Both the position numbers and the translations under genes were made by a program. From CAZTYI01 sp964466185 (GTDB lineage: Bacteria; Chlamydiota; Chlamydiia; Chlamydiales; SM23-39): DNA of 64,000 nucleotides. Shown here piece by piece: positions 24,670-34,228 of this stretch (within the stretch, counting starts at the first letter, position 1; every line of letters begins with the position of its first letter). The stretch is from NCBI GenBank assembly GCA_964466185.1, contig CAYXMS010000002.1, forward strand, positions 1-64,000. Direction: 5' to 3'. The notes below the pieces were generated by a model, which had not been told where the DNA came from, made no database searches, and saw only the letters and a program-made list of their open reading frames with translations.

Positions 24670-26076
24670 TTAAATTATCGAAGATGTTCTTCTTGGGGGG
24701 TGAATAATTTCTAACGGTTTAACAGATCTAGTTGCTGCTATACTTTCCCGTCTTCTTAAAATATTGCTTTTTTGTAAGTTTTCAGTTTGTTTTTTAGCAA
24801 AGATGCGTATGAGCCAAGTCAGAAAAAAACTAAAAACAAGTCTGGCTGTTTCTAAGGCTATTCTTAAAAATTTGCGCCCTTTGATTTTTTGTTCTTCAAT
24901 AAAATCCTTTTTGGTAATGGAAGCTAGGCTGCCGTGTCTTTGTATGATAGGCATCTTTTGAGGCATTTCCAACTCAAATATGTGGCCGGGAATAGAAGAA
25001 AAACCTCCTATGTAGGGAATTAAATCTCCATCATTGATAAAATGATAAACTTCAGGAAGTTTGGGACATTCTTTTTGCTCAATTTTTTGCAGTTCTTTTT
25101 GAAATATATTTTTATATTTTCTAACGTATTTTTTGCCGGGAGAAGGGGAGGCAAATGTGACTATTGAATCAATATAAGCATGGCATTTACAGCCAATAAT
25201 TTGGGAAATGGCACCTCCCAAACTATGACCACATATAATTGGTTTGGCAAAAGTATGTTTTTTTATCCAATCTTGTAAAGCTGCTTTGTTTATTTTAACA
25301 GCTTTTTCTCCTATATTTTCATCTAAGTCTACAAGCATTTGCATGAGATTAGTTTTGCTAGTGCCTTTAATTAATAAAATTGGCGGAGCATAAGAGCCTT
25401 CCGGCGGTTCTAAACCATAGGCTATCAAACCTCCATTATTGATAATTAAATTGATTGAATAGGAATTTTCTTCCTGATAAAAAAAATCAATGTTTCTGGC
25501 ATTTAAAATTTGTTTAGCAGAAAGAAAAGGGCAGGGCAGCGGTATTCTTTGATCAGGATAGGCTGCATCTAAAGAATAAGCTAATTTAATAGATGCTATT
25601 TGTAAGTAACGCATAATATGGGTTTCAAAGCTTATTAGGCCATTTTGCCATTTTTCAGCATCTTCTTTGAGACAGTTTTCCAATATAGCAAGTCTGATTT
25701 TAAGATCATGTCTGTGACGTTCTAATTTGTCTGAAATTTGCATGTCCAAAGCAGTAAAACTGCTTTGTTTGCTGATAGTACGTCTGACATTGGTTAATTT
25801 GGGAAAATGAAAAATCATCCGATCTAGAATTTTGTCTGGTAAATTAATTAAAGTTTGCCAGCTGCGTTTGATCAGCAAGGAAAAAAAACGGCGGCCAAAA
25901 AAACTTATTTTTACAAAAGTTCTAAAATATAATTTCGGTGCTGTTGAATCTTGAAAAGATTCATTTCGTTCTGCAGATGCTTGATCTAAAGGTAAGGGGG
26001 TGTTTTTAAAATCGCCATTTAGAAAAGATGGACTGGATCTTAGAGGGTAAATCGGGCTTGCAGAACCTGTTGTCAT
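24670..26076 (-). CDS. Class 3 lipase-like alpha/beta hydrolase
   Basis: 468 residues. KPIICGHSLGGAISQIIG is the nucleophile elbow with Ser285. VYHFINDGDLIPYIGGF would supply the catalytic Asp, and the HG near LEMPQKMPIIQRHGS or a preceding His the third residue, as in fungal-type class 3 lipases. Residues ~1-130 are a basic region without a recognised domain. A hydrophobic stretch near LVFSFFLTWLIRIF (~410-425) could anchor the C-terminus in a membrane. No signal peptide, so export by type III secretion or action at the inner membrane are both possible. Hydrolysis of host or own lipids is inferred. Confidence 0.78.
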   Translation of the reverse strand: MTTGSASPIYPLRSSPSFLNGDFKNTPLPLDQASAERNESFQDSTAPKLYFRTFVKISFFGRRFFSLLIKRSWQTLINLPDKILDRMIFHFPKLTNVRRTISKQSSFTALDMQISDKLERHRHDLKIRLAILENCLKEDAEKWQNGLISFETHIMRYLQIASIKLAYSLDAAYPDQRIPLPCPFLSAKQILNARNIDFFYQEENSYSINLIINNGGLIAYGLEPPEGSYAPPILLIKGTSKTNLMQMLVDLDENIGEKAVKINKAALQDWIKKHTFAKPIICGHSLGGAISQIIGCKCHAYIDSIVTFASPSPGKKYVRKYKNIFQKELQKIEQKECPKLPEVYHFINDGDLIPYIGGFSSIPGHIFELEMPQKMPIIQRHGSLASITKKDFIEEQKIKGRKFLRIALETARLVFSFFLTWLIRIFAKKQTENLQKSNILRRRESIAATRSVKPLEIIHPPRRTSSII

Positions 26077-26200
26077 AAAATTAAGCCGTTAGTTGTAGTT
26101 GTTGATCTATTTAATAGATTTTTATTCAAAAACATTTCGCACAAAATTTTTTCACGGCAATTCAATTAATGACAAGATTTTTTTTAAAATATATAAAAAA

Positions 26201-26284
26201 TGCCCAAGATAGGACTCGAACCTACATACCCGTTAAGGCACTAGAACCTGAATCTAGCGTGTCTGCCAGTTCCACCACTTGGGC
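26201..26284 (-). tRNA. tRNA-Leu (anticodon CAG)
   Basis: Reverse complement folds as a class II tRNA: acceptor GCCCAAG/CTTGGGC with discriminator A, TGG..GGCAGACAC D-arm, anticodon loop TTCAGGT on a CTAGA/TCTAG stem, a long variable arm and GGTTCGAGTCC T-arm. CCA is not encoded. Confidence 0.95.
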
Positions 26285-26310
26285 ATATTAAAGAAAAATT
26301 TATGCGCATA

Positions 26311-26392
<82 letters not shown>

Positions 26393-26455
26393 AAGAAGTT
26401 ATTAAGATTAAGCTTTTTTTGATTTTTCAGCAAGTCGATATCCTGCTTTTAAAAG

Positions 26456-26920
26456 CTACTTTTCGGGTTTATATATGGGTTTGGCTTTAAAACCCATTTG
26501 ACGGATAGAAAAAATTAATTCAGATATTTTTTTCCAAGTAGCATTTTTATCTATATGCAACAAAACTTCAATTTTATTTTTGTCTTTAGGCAGAAGGCCT
26601 GAATTATATTGATGGACTAGTTCATTTTGGATTTGTATTAAACTTTGCATGGGATAGTCCTGGATCTCAGTAATCCATTTATATTTTCCAGCTTTATCTA
26701 TGCTTAAATTAATCTGATAAATATCTTCTTTGCTATAAACTAAAGAAGCGTCTTTTTCTTTTTTTAAATGCACCAGATCAAGTTTAGTATCAAATAAAGT
26801 AGCTCTAGTAATAGTTAATGTGGCAAACAAACAAAGCATTAAAAATAAAAAATCAATCATAGGAGCTAAATTTAAATGCAAAGAAGGCTTTAGTTTGTCA
26901 TCTTCAACCAAATGGCGCAT
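26456..26920 (-). CDS. exbD: ExbD/TolR-family proton channel component
   Basis: 154 residues. One membrane segment near the N-terminus (PMIDFLFLMLCLFATLTI) contains the conserved Asp of the ExbD/TolR pore. The periplasmic part ends with LLHIDKNATWKKISELIFSIRQMGF, the typical ExbD C-terminal fold. With ExbB it turns proton flow into work on the outer envelope. Its start is 3 nt after the exbB stop. Confidence 0.88.
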   Translation of the reverse strand: MRHLVEDDKLKPSLHLNLAPMIDFLFLMLCLFATLTITRATLFDTKLDLVHLKKEKDASLVYSKEDIYQINLSIDKAGKYKWITEIQDYPMQSLIQIQNELVHQYNSGLLPKDKNKIEVLLHIDKNATWKKISELIFSIRQMGFKAKPIYKPEK

Positions 26921-26923
26921 AGT

Positions 26924-27730
26924 TTAACCTTTGTGTGATTTGATTAAATTTGCCAGTGTTACCGCTTCAGCTTCTACCAAATGTAAGGATTTAGTCATTT
27001 TATATTTTAAAACAGTATGAAACATCATAGCTAAAATGGATACGATAAGTCCCATAACAGTCGTGCCTACTGCAATGCCTAGGCCATCAAAAAGAGCGGC
27101 TATACTGTCAATAGAGCGATTGACATCATAAAAAGCATAGAACATGCCGATTACCGTACCTGCCAGCCCTAACATGGGCGCTATAATAGCGATATCATTT
27201 AAAAGGGATAATTTCTGCCAAAAATCAGCAGTTACCCTTCTGCCTTCGTCTTTCATGGAATCAATAGTATATTGAGGGCCATGGCTGCGGGCTTCAATAC
27301 CTGCTGTTATCATGGCAGACAGCAGATTGCCGTTTTTCTCACAGTAAATTAAAGCTTCCTGATATTTTTCCTGATAAAGATGTTGTTTGAGCTGTTCGGA
27401 ATTTTTTAAGCTTATTAGATTTTTAGGACGGAAATTATAATAGTTATAAAGTAAAATAACTAGAGCGGTAACTGACATGGCAAGTAAAATAGTATAAATT
27501 ATGGGAGATGCCGCAAAGACTTCTTTAAGATCAATTCCGGATTTTGTTTTGCTGGTAATAGAAGCCGATTTTTTGATTAGTAAATTTTTATTGGCTGCAG
27601 CATTTTTTTCTAGGTTTTCAGAAATAGTTTTTTCAGATGGAAGTGCTGTATTAAGAGTTTGTTTAGATTCTGTAAAAGCTACAGTATTGATAAAAATCAT
27701 TAAAGTTAAAATTAAAAATAGCTTTTTCAT
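26924..27730 (-). CDS. exbB: ExbB/TolQ/MotA-family proton channel component
   Basis: 268 residues. An N-terminal signal peptide (ending near AFTES) is followed by a membrane segment at ~73-91 and two more at ~184-205 and ~218-242. LNDIAIIAPMLGLAGTVIGMFYAF and GIAVGTTVMGLIVSILAMMFH are the characteristic pore helices. It forms a complex with ExbD, encoded immediately downstream. Confidence 0.9.
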   Translation of the reverse strand: MKKLFLILTLMIFINTVAFTESKQTLNTALPSEKTISENLEKNAAANKNLLIKKSASITSKTKSGIDLKEVFAASPIIYTILLAMSVTALVILLYNYYNFRPKNLISLKNSEQLKQHLYQEKYQEALIYCEKNGNLLSAMITAGIEARSHGPQYTIDSMKDEGRRVTADFWQKLSLLNDIAIIAPMLGLAGTVIGMFYAFYDVNRSIDSIAALFDGLGIAVGTTVMGLIVSILAMMFHTVLKYKMTKSLHLVEAEAVTLANLIKSHKG

Positions 27731-28050
27731 GACAAATTAACAGCATGGAAACCAACTTCTTCAGATGTTGGAGGAAATGCTGCCCCTCCGGTTAATTGTT
27801 TAAAAAAGTTAGACCAGAAACGACAGATACTTTTCTTTTCTATCCTGCTTGTCCAAGCGGTTAGGTTTGTATCGAGATTGCTCAAAAGAGTTTTTAAGCT
27901 GGCAGTACAGTTGGTGTTTCTTGCGACATTTAACCGCCAACTACAAAATTTGGAACTTGTAAACAGCCAATGGCTGAAACTTCCCAAGGTGTGCTTGTAT
28001 TTTTTTTTAATCAACTGTTGCACAAAGTTTCCTTTAAGCCTTCTAGTCAA
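27727..28050 (-). pseudogene. Probable decayed 3' end of an IS605-family tnpB
   Basis: The reading frame GNFVQQLIKKKYKHTLGSFSH-WLFTSSKFCS lines up with the segment of TnpB proteins that ends in WFPSSKTCS and leads into the zinc finger. Beyond this the expected CxxC ... CxxC and DRDxNAAxNI motifs are scrambled, as in a frameshifted remnant. The last codons overlap a CCAAC..GTTGG palindrome (27753-27772), as right-end hairpins of IS605 elements often do. No transposase gene or complete ends accompany it. Low confidence: similarity is judged by eye. Confidence 0.35.
27753..27772. repeat. Palindrome related to family A
   Basis: CCAACTTCTTCAGATGTTGG followed by AGGA. It differs from the cores at 5912 and 52661 (CCAACGTTCTTTAGA.GT.GGAGTA) by a few bases and one deletion. 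It sits at the 3' end of the tnpB-like remnant. Confidence 0.45.
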
Positions 28051-28204
28051 CTGGGGTTTTAATGCAAGTTACGACTTTACTCGCAGGTCGTTAACAAGCG
28101 TATTTTTCTTGTGTTTAGTTATTTTTTGAGAGTAGCTCTAAGATTGAAAATATTCAAGAAATTTGTTTATAAACTTAAATTTAGAGATTTTTTAAAGTTT
28201 AATT

Positions 28205-31200
28205 TCAGCCGCTTTTAGATTCTTCTGAGTTTTTAGTCTCGTTAGCGAGCTTTTCAAAGAAGTTGTTCCATGCCAGTTCATTAGCGGCAGTTAGTTCAAA
28301 GCAGGTTTTTTGTATAATTTGCAAACCTGTTTGCAGGTTATTTTTCAATTTTTTAGAAAGGGGTATTTTAATGTCAGAGATGTTGCTAAAAATTTCTATA
28401 ACATCTAGATATTCTTTTTGCAAACGGTTTTTAATTTGCAGCAAAAATCCTAAATGTTTATCAAAATACTTCGGATTTTTCTGGGTTAAAGACTCATCCT
28501 TTTTTAAAGATTCAGCATATAAAATAGGCAGCTGAGAAGGTAAAATAGCTGCTGTTTTTAAGGCATTTTTACTAATGGCTGCTAATTCAAAAGCTTTTTC
28601 TTTAAATGTAGCTGTGTAATTTAGATTTAAATAGTCTTTATCTATTTTCAGCTTTTTAAGTTCATGCAAGTAATTTTTCCAATGTTCTAAAGTATCTGAG
28701 GATTTTAAAAACATGGATTTAAATTTTTCCACTGTATCTAAAGCTTTTTTTTCGCCTTGAAAAAGATAGTCATAGCTTATAAGACTTTTAAATAAAGTCT
28801 GTAGATAACTTTCTTTTTTAGTTTCTAAAGCTTCAAAAATCGCTTTTAATTTTTTTTGATAATCTGCATGTTCTTGGTCTATGTATTTAAGATATTCAAA
28901 AAATTCCATAATTTTAGTATATTCAAATTTTTTAGCCGTTTGTCTTTCAAATAATAGTTTTTTAAATTTTAAAAATTTTTTTTCAAACTGTATTTTTTTA
29001 AAATTGGAAACTTGTGTATTTAGATCTACCACGGCGGATTGAGTCAGGTGCTCATAAAGTTTGTTTTTAGGGGTTTTGTCTTCAATCATATTAATTAGTG
29101 TTTGCATTTGTTTGTTTCCTACAACCATGCTTGGATCCATTTCTTTTTGATAAGAGCTAATTATTTTCTGTGCATATTTTTTATTAAGATAAGCTGTTTT
29201 ATCAATTGCTTTTAACAAAGTGTTTTTATCTATATCTTTTAGATTTAAATTAGCATCCGGATGAATAAGATTGTAATTTTGAAGCACTCTTTGCAGATGT
29301 AATTTGTTAAGATAATGAGTTTTGTTAGCAGCTCTTAGAAGCATTGTTTTTTGTTTGTCATAAAGAGTCAGATTAGTATTGTTGGTTCTATTGTAAGTAT
29401 CTATTATACCTTGTATTCGGTTATTTGTTTGAGTTGCTATATTGTTTAAAAAAGCGTTTTTATCAGTCGTTTGTAAAAGAGCTGTTTGTTGTGCTTCGGT
29501 TAGGACTAAACTAGTATTATGGGCTTGGNNNNNNNNNNNNNNNNNNNNNNNNNNNNNNNNNNNNNNNNNNNNNNNNNNNNNNNNNNNNNNNNNNNNNNNN
29601 NNNNNNNNNNNNNNNNNNNNNNNNNNNNTTATAAGCACTGACTAGCGCTTTAACATATTGCTTGTCAAGATAGGCAGTTTTATTTGTAGCTTGTAAAAGA
29701 GCTGTTTTCTGCTGATTGTTAAGCACCAAGCTGGCATTGTGCTCTTTATTATAAGCATTGATCAAAGACTGAGCTTTGTCCATCTCTTGTGGAGCAGCCT
29801 TGGCAGCTCTAGCAGCGGTTGTTGTTTTGGCAGTAGCGGCGGCTTTAGTAGCAGCTGTTGTTGTAGAAGAAGCGAGCATGTTAAGAAAGGCAGTTTTATC
29901 AGCTGTTTGTAAAAGAGCTGCTTGTTGTTTTTTGGTTAGGACTAAACTAGTATTATGGGCTTGGTTATAAGCACTGACTAGCGCTTTAACATATTGCTTG
30001 TCAAGATAGGCAGTTTTATCTGTTGCTCTTAAAAGTTCTTCTTTATTTATGTTATTAAAAGATAAATTGGCTTTTGGATTTGTTTTGTTATAATTGTTAA
30101 TTAAAGATTTTACGTATTTTTCGTTTAGATAAGCAATTCTATCAGAAGCTTTTAAAAGTTCTTTTTCTTCAGTATTAGAAAGACTTAAATTTGCATTATT
30201 AGCTTTGTTGTAAGATACAACAATTTGTTTAGCTGTCTTTTGTTTTTCTGCTTTTTTTTCTTGTTGTAGGTAGGTAGCTTTATTAGGTGCTCGGCTTAAA
30301 AATCTTCTTTTGCTGCGGGTTAAGAAAGTATCTGTTGAAGCTTGATATTGGGAAACTAATGTTTTGTCTAGATATTCAGTTTGTTTGTTATTATTAGCCG
30401 ATGCTATAAGCTCTGCTTTATCCAAATTGGTTATTTGAATATTGGTTTTATAATCCTCATTATATTTATCAAGTATTTGTTGGGCATGAATGCTTTGTAA
30501 AATATTGTTAGCATTGTTTGATGTGATTAAATTTATAGCATTTATATCACTTAAAGTTATATGTGAACTTGGATTGTTTTGGTTATATGTGTTTATAATA
30601 GTCTGAGCTTTATTGTTAACTACACTGTTGAGATAAGCAGTTTTGTCGGAAGCAGTTAAAAGTGCGTTTTTCTGACTGTCGCTGAGAGTTAGATTGGTAT
30701 TATTAGCATCGTTATAGTCTTGGAGGGCTTGATCAATGGCTCTTTGGGTTCTTTGATCGTTTAAGATCTGAGCTTGCGTGGTTAGATAAGCAGTTTTGTT
30801 TGTCGCTTCGGCANNNNNNNNNNNNNNNNNNNNNNNNNNNNNNNNNNNNNNNNNNNNNNNNNNNNNNNNNNNNNNNNNNNNNNNNNNNNNNNNNNNNNNN
30901 NNNNNNNNNNNNNTTGGTATTATTAGTATCGTTATAGTCTTGGAGGGCTTGATCAATGGCTCTTTGATTGTTTAAGATCTGAGCTTGCGTGGTTAGATAA
31001 GCAGTTTTGTTTGTCGCTTCGGCAAAAGCCGCTTTTTGTTCAGCAGATAATGTTGTATTGTTGGCAGCTTCATAGTTGGCAATAATAACAGAGTTTAAAT
31101 GTTCAGTGATGTTATCAGCATTAAGCAGATTTGTTATATTAAGGTCTGTTAAGGTTAAATTGGTGCCGTTATTGCTATTATAAAAGTCTAAGATTTGTTG

Positions 31201-32787
31201 GGCTTGAGCTGTATTAACTCTAGTCTGAATCCTGGACAGATAAGCATTGTAATCCTCAGCAGCAAGCAGAGTTTCTTTATCTACTTGTTCAAGAGTTAAA
31301 TCAATGCCAGAATTGCTTTGATTGTAAGCTGAAAGTATCTTTAGTGCATGCTGTTCTTTTAAATAGCTTATGGGATTAGTTGTGTTTAAAAGAGTGGTTT
31401 GATTGATATCAGAAAATGTTAAATTTGCATTGTATTGTGTATTGTAATTGTTTATTAAAGTTTCCGATCGTTGTTGGTTATATGTATCTTGAATGGCAGG
31501 AGCCTTGTCGGCTTGACTATCCATATAAGATACATGATGATCAATAATAGAATATCCATCAAAATCACCTACGCTATTGTAAACTGAGGAAAAATCGCTT
31601 TTAAAATCTTCAATATCATAGTTTATATTATACGTTCTGTTGAGATATTTGATTTTATTTAATACAGAAGTTAAAGCTGCATTTATGGCATGATTTTTTA
31701 AATTTGCATATACTGCAGTTCCTTTTGTTACAGCACTGGGCAGGTTTGTACATCCTGTAAAAAGCCCCCATTTTTTTAACAATTCATAAAAAGCAATATC
31801 TTTAACAAGATGCCATGCTGGTGGCAAACCTCCATTAGTTAGCTGGTTTAATTGAGCAGCGATATTAAAAATGTCAGTAGAATTTCCTGGTGAACTATAA
31901 CTAGAAGTTGTATAAGAATTTGCTGGTGGAGAAATTCTTGGCGGCTTATAAATTGCATTTCTTAATTGATTCCAAACATAGCTGATTTGTGCTTGTTTTT
32001 GTGCATAGGTAAACAATAAAAGATTTTTATAAGAGATTTCTAAAATGCTTCTATTGTTATATGAAAATATTCTAAGTGCCGATGGATGATTGGCCGAATA
32101 TTTGTTTTGTGCTGATTTTATTCTTTTTAGGATTGTTTCTGTTAAATAAGGGTTAAAACGGGTTTTTAAATGATTAATATAAGCATTTAAAACACGCATT
32201 TCTTTTTCAAATGCTTGTTGGTCTGATGCAATAGTATTGATAATGTTAGAAGCTTCGGTTACATGACTAAGCTCTTGGGATAGATCTTCTTGAGCTTCTG
32301 TATTTGCAGTTGAGCTGCCAACAGCATAATTTGCATCTCCTTCTCCCGTTGTTATCCAAGAAAAATTATTATTTGTGCTTTGTGAATAACGAGAAGATAT
32401 TTCTTGCTTAAAATTAACTAACGGGTCATCGGCAGCGGCTTCAGTATTGCCTACAAAACGGTTTTTAAAATTTTCTATAGTATTTTTAACAAAAGCCTGG
32501 CCCTTTTGAGAGTATTGATAGGAGATGTATACATGAAAAAGATTGGCAAAATAGGTGTTTAATGTGCTGAATAATGAGTTTAATTGGCGGCCGTGACTTT
32601 CGCTATAGTCTTCTTTAAGCGCTTCTAAATAAAGAAAAATCTTTTCGGTTAATAGTGGATCAAAGGTAGTGGAATTTTCTTGCATAGACAGCAAGTTTTT
32701 AAAATTAGCTAAATCACTGGAAAAATTATAATGATTAGGAGTCGGTATATTTGAGCTGGGGCTGGTAGGGGAAACTGATCCACTCAT
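28205..32787 (-). CDS. Giant tandem-repeat protein (single gene interrupted by assembly gaps)
   Basis: I read three open frames as one gene: start at 32787, end at 28205, with 100-N gaps at 30814-30913 and 29529-29628. At least ~1,460 residues. Residues 1-~420 are non-repetitive, helical and Asn/Ser/Tyr-rich, with no signal peptide. Then come about 15 repeats of ~41 residues, pattern YN..NN.NLTL......LL.A.DKTAYL with helical ends. A 45-residue Ala/Thr/Lys linker interrupts them near 29780-29880. The last ~350 residues are a charged coiled-coil-prone tail. I do not recognise the family. Long internally repeated proteins without a signal peptide in Chlamydiae are often secreted effectors or adhesins; that is inference. 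Confidence 0.7.
29529..29628. other. Assembly gap (100 N) inside repeats
   Basis: Exactly 100 N. If the Ns are deleted, the flanks join as ...GGGCTTGG-TTATAAGCAC..., identical to the intact copy at ~29957-29974, and the minus-strand frame continues as VSAYNQAHNTSLVL. The true gap is therefore probably zero or a whole number of 123-bp repeats. Confidence 0.9.
30814..30913. other. Assembly gap (100 N) inside repeats
   Basis: Exactly 100 N. The flanks are near-identical repeat units, but here direct joining skips part of a unit: the protein would go from ...NDTNNT to AEATNKTAYL, so about 10-13 codons plus an unknown number of whole repeats are missing. Confidence 0.9.
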
Positions 32788-33180
32788 AATCTTTTAATTG
32801 TTATTGTTTTAATTAATTACAAATTAATTTTCGTTTAATTAAATGGCTGTATTTCTAATTATATTTATAACATTAAATTAAAAATTATTAAATATAATTG
32901 TATTATAGATACTTAAGGTAGAAGTGAATAGAGGTTACTCTTAATCTATAAATGTTTAATATTAAAGGTCTTATTTTAAAAACTTGGTGAATTAATTATT
33001 TTATTAGTAAAAATTGTTGGTTTTATGGTCTAAGGTGTTAATAGTTAGTATTTAAGTTAATTTTGATGCTGGTCAAGGTTGGTTTAAAGTTAATAAAAAT
33101 CCGTTTCTAAGTGGTTGAAGGTAGAAAATGATCAATGGCTGCTAGCGGTAAAAAACTTAAAAATTGTATCCTTTTTGGAT
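32788..33180. promoter_or_regulatory. AT-rich divergent intergenic region
   Basis: About 390 bp between the repeat-protein gene and trmB. On the minus strand, TGTTATAAA at 32864-32872 resembles the extended -10 elements at 4466 and 11662 and would drive the repeat protein with a ~75-nt leader. No gene is evident; a TTG-started extension of trmB at 33115 is less likely than the ATG at 33181. Confidence 0.35.
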
Positions 33181-33852
33181 ATGATTAAATTAGCTGATTT
33201 TAAAATTCCATGTTCTTTTGAAAAGAGAAAACCTTTTTTATTGGATGGTTTTTTATTTATTCCTGGTTTTTATGAAGCTGTTGGAAAACATGGGCCAAAG
33301 CTTGATTTAGAAGCTATTTTTGGGAATAAAAATGCTGTTCAACTTGAATATTGCAGTGGAAATGGCAGTTGGATAGCGGACAAAGCGCAAAAAAATCAAA
33401 ATTTAAACTGGATAGCAGTAGAAAAAGATTTTGATAGAGCAAGAAAAATTTGGCTTAAAGCTAAAAGACAAAATTTAAAAAATCTTTTTTTGATTTTTGG
33501 AGAAGCTTTTGTTTTTACTTGGTTTTACTTGCCGGAAAACAGCATTCAAAATGTTTTTATTAATTTTCCAGATCCCTGGCCAAAAAGAAGACATCATAAA
33601 AAAAGATTGGTCAAGACAGAGTTTTTGCTCGAGATCAAAAAAAAACTTTTGCCGGATGGAAAGATTACTTTAGTAACCGACCATGAAGATCTGGCTTTTT
33701 TTATGATTAAAGAAGCTTTTCAAAGTGGTTTAAGAACAGTCTTTGAAGAACCTTATTTTAAAAAGTCTTTTGCAGGTTATGGCAGTTCTTTTTTCGAAGA
33801 GCTTTTTAGAGCTAAAGGTAAAAAAATTCACTATATGCAATTTCAAATTTAG
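33181..33852 (+). CDS. trmB: tRNA (guanine-N7-)-methyltransferase
   Basis: 223 residues from the ATG at 33181. It methylates G46 of tRNA with AdoMet. YCSGNGSWIADKA is the AdoMet-binding loop, WIAVEKD the acidic loop after strand 2, and INFPDPWPKRRHHKKRLV the TrmB catalytic signature. The ATG is chosen because MIKLADFKIPCSFEKR lines up with the N-termini of chlamydial TrmB; an in-frame TTG at 33115 would add 22 residues. No strong ribosome binding site. Confidence 0.88.
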   Translation: MIKLADFKIPCSFEKRKPFLLDGFLFIPGFYEAVGKHGPKLDLEAIFGNKNAVQLEYCSGNGSWIADKAQKNQNLNWIAVEKDFDRARKIWLKAKRQNLKNLFLIFGEAFVFTWFYLPENSIQNVFINFPDPWPKRRHHKKRLVKTEFLLEIKKKLLPDGKITLVTDHEDLAFFMIKEAFQSGLRTVFEEPYFKKSFAGYGSSFFEELFRAKGKKIHYMQFQI

Positions 33853-33920
33853 GTTTTTTTTAAGCAAAAAAACATAGGTAACACAAATGTCTTTTAAATC
33901 CTAATAAAGGCTGAAATTAA

Positions 33921-33970
33921 TATTTCCCTTATGGCTAAAGCCAAGAGTATTACGCCGTCATTGATAAAAG
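33921..33970 (+). repeat. Palindromic intergenic element, family B
   Basis: TTTCCCTTATGGCTAAAGCC followed by AAGAGTATTACGCCGTCATTGATAA. One of the two best copies; the second half matches the 45104 copy except one base. It lies between trmB and tRNA-Pro. Confidence 0.7.
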
Positions 33971-33972
33971 AA

Positions 33973-34047
33973 TCGGGGCAGAGGGATTTGAACCCCCGAC
34001 CTACTGGTCCCAAACCAGCCGCGCTAGCCAAGCTGCGCTATGCCCCG
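33973..34047 (-). tRNA. tRNA-Pro (anticodon TGG)
   Basis: Acceptor CGGGGCA/TGCCCCG with discriminator A, D-arm AGCGCAGCTTGGCTAGCGC, anticodon loop TTTGGGA on a GCTGG/CCAGT stem, T-arm GGGGGTTCAAATCCCTC. CCA is not encoded. Transcribed against the flanking trmB and pgi genes. Confidence 0.96.
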
Positions 34048-34228
34048 ATTGTTAGAACTTCAAATTATAAAAAATTTGATCAGTAAAGCTAAATGTTAGC
34101 AAAGGAAAGCAATTTGAGGCTATAGAATTTCAAAATTTATAAGTTTAAAAGCTGATAAATTTAAAAAATAGGACTGGAGAATTTTTAAAAGGCATGTTAA
34201 ATCTTTTATTAAATAAAGGAAAAAAAAC

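Larger units (their letters stand above)
29100..31470 (-). repeat. ~123-bp tandem coding repeats
   Basis: Repeats of about 41 codons. Some pairs are nearly identical at DNA level: the ~55 bp after each TTGG at 29629 and 29965 are the same for over 50 bases, and ~120 bp before the gap at 30814 recur after it with a 6-codon difference. Others have drifted to ~40% protein identity, so both old and recent duplications are present. Confidence 0.8.

Noticed and set aside
27727..28050. A 107-residue gene on the minus strand
   Set aside because: It has no ribosome binding site, the zinc-finger motifs are scrambled, and similarity to TnpB is partial; I list it as a remnant, not as a working gene.
28205..30956. 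Three independent repeat-protein genes
   Set aside because: Frames break only at the artificial 100-N gaps; removing the first gap restores the frame and the repeat phase.
28200..32800. CRISPR array
   Set aside because: The repeats are ~123 bp, in frame and coding, without spacers of uniform size; no cas genes are present anywhere in the window.
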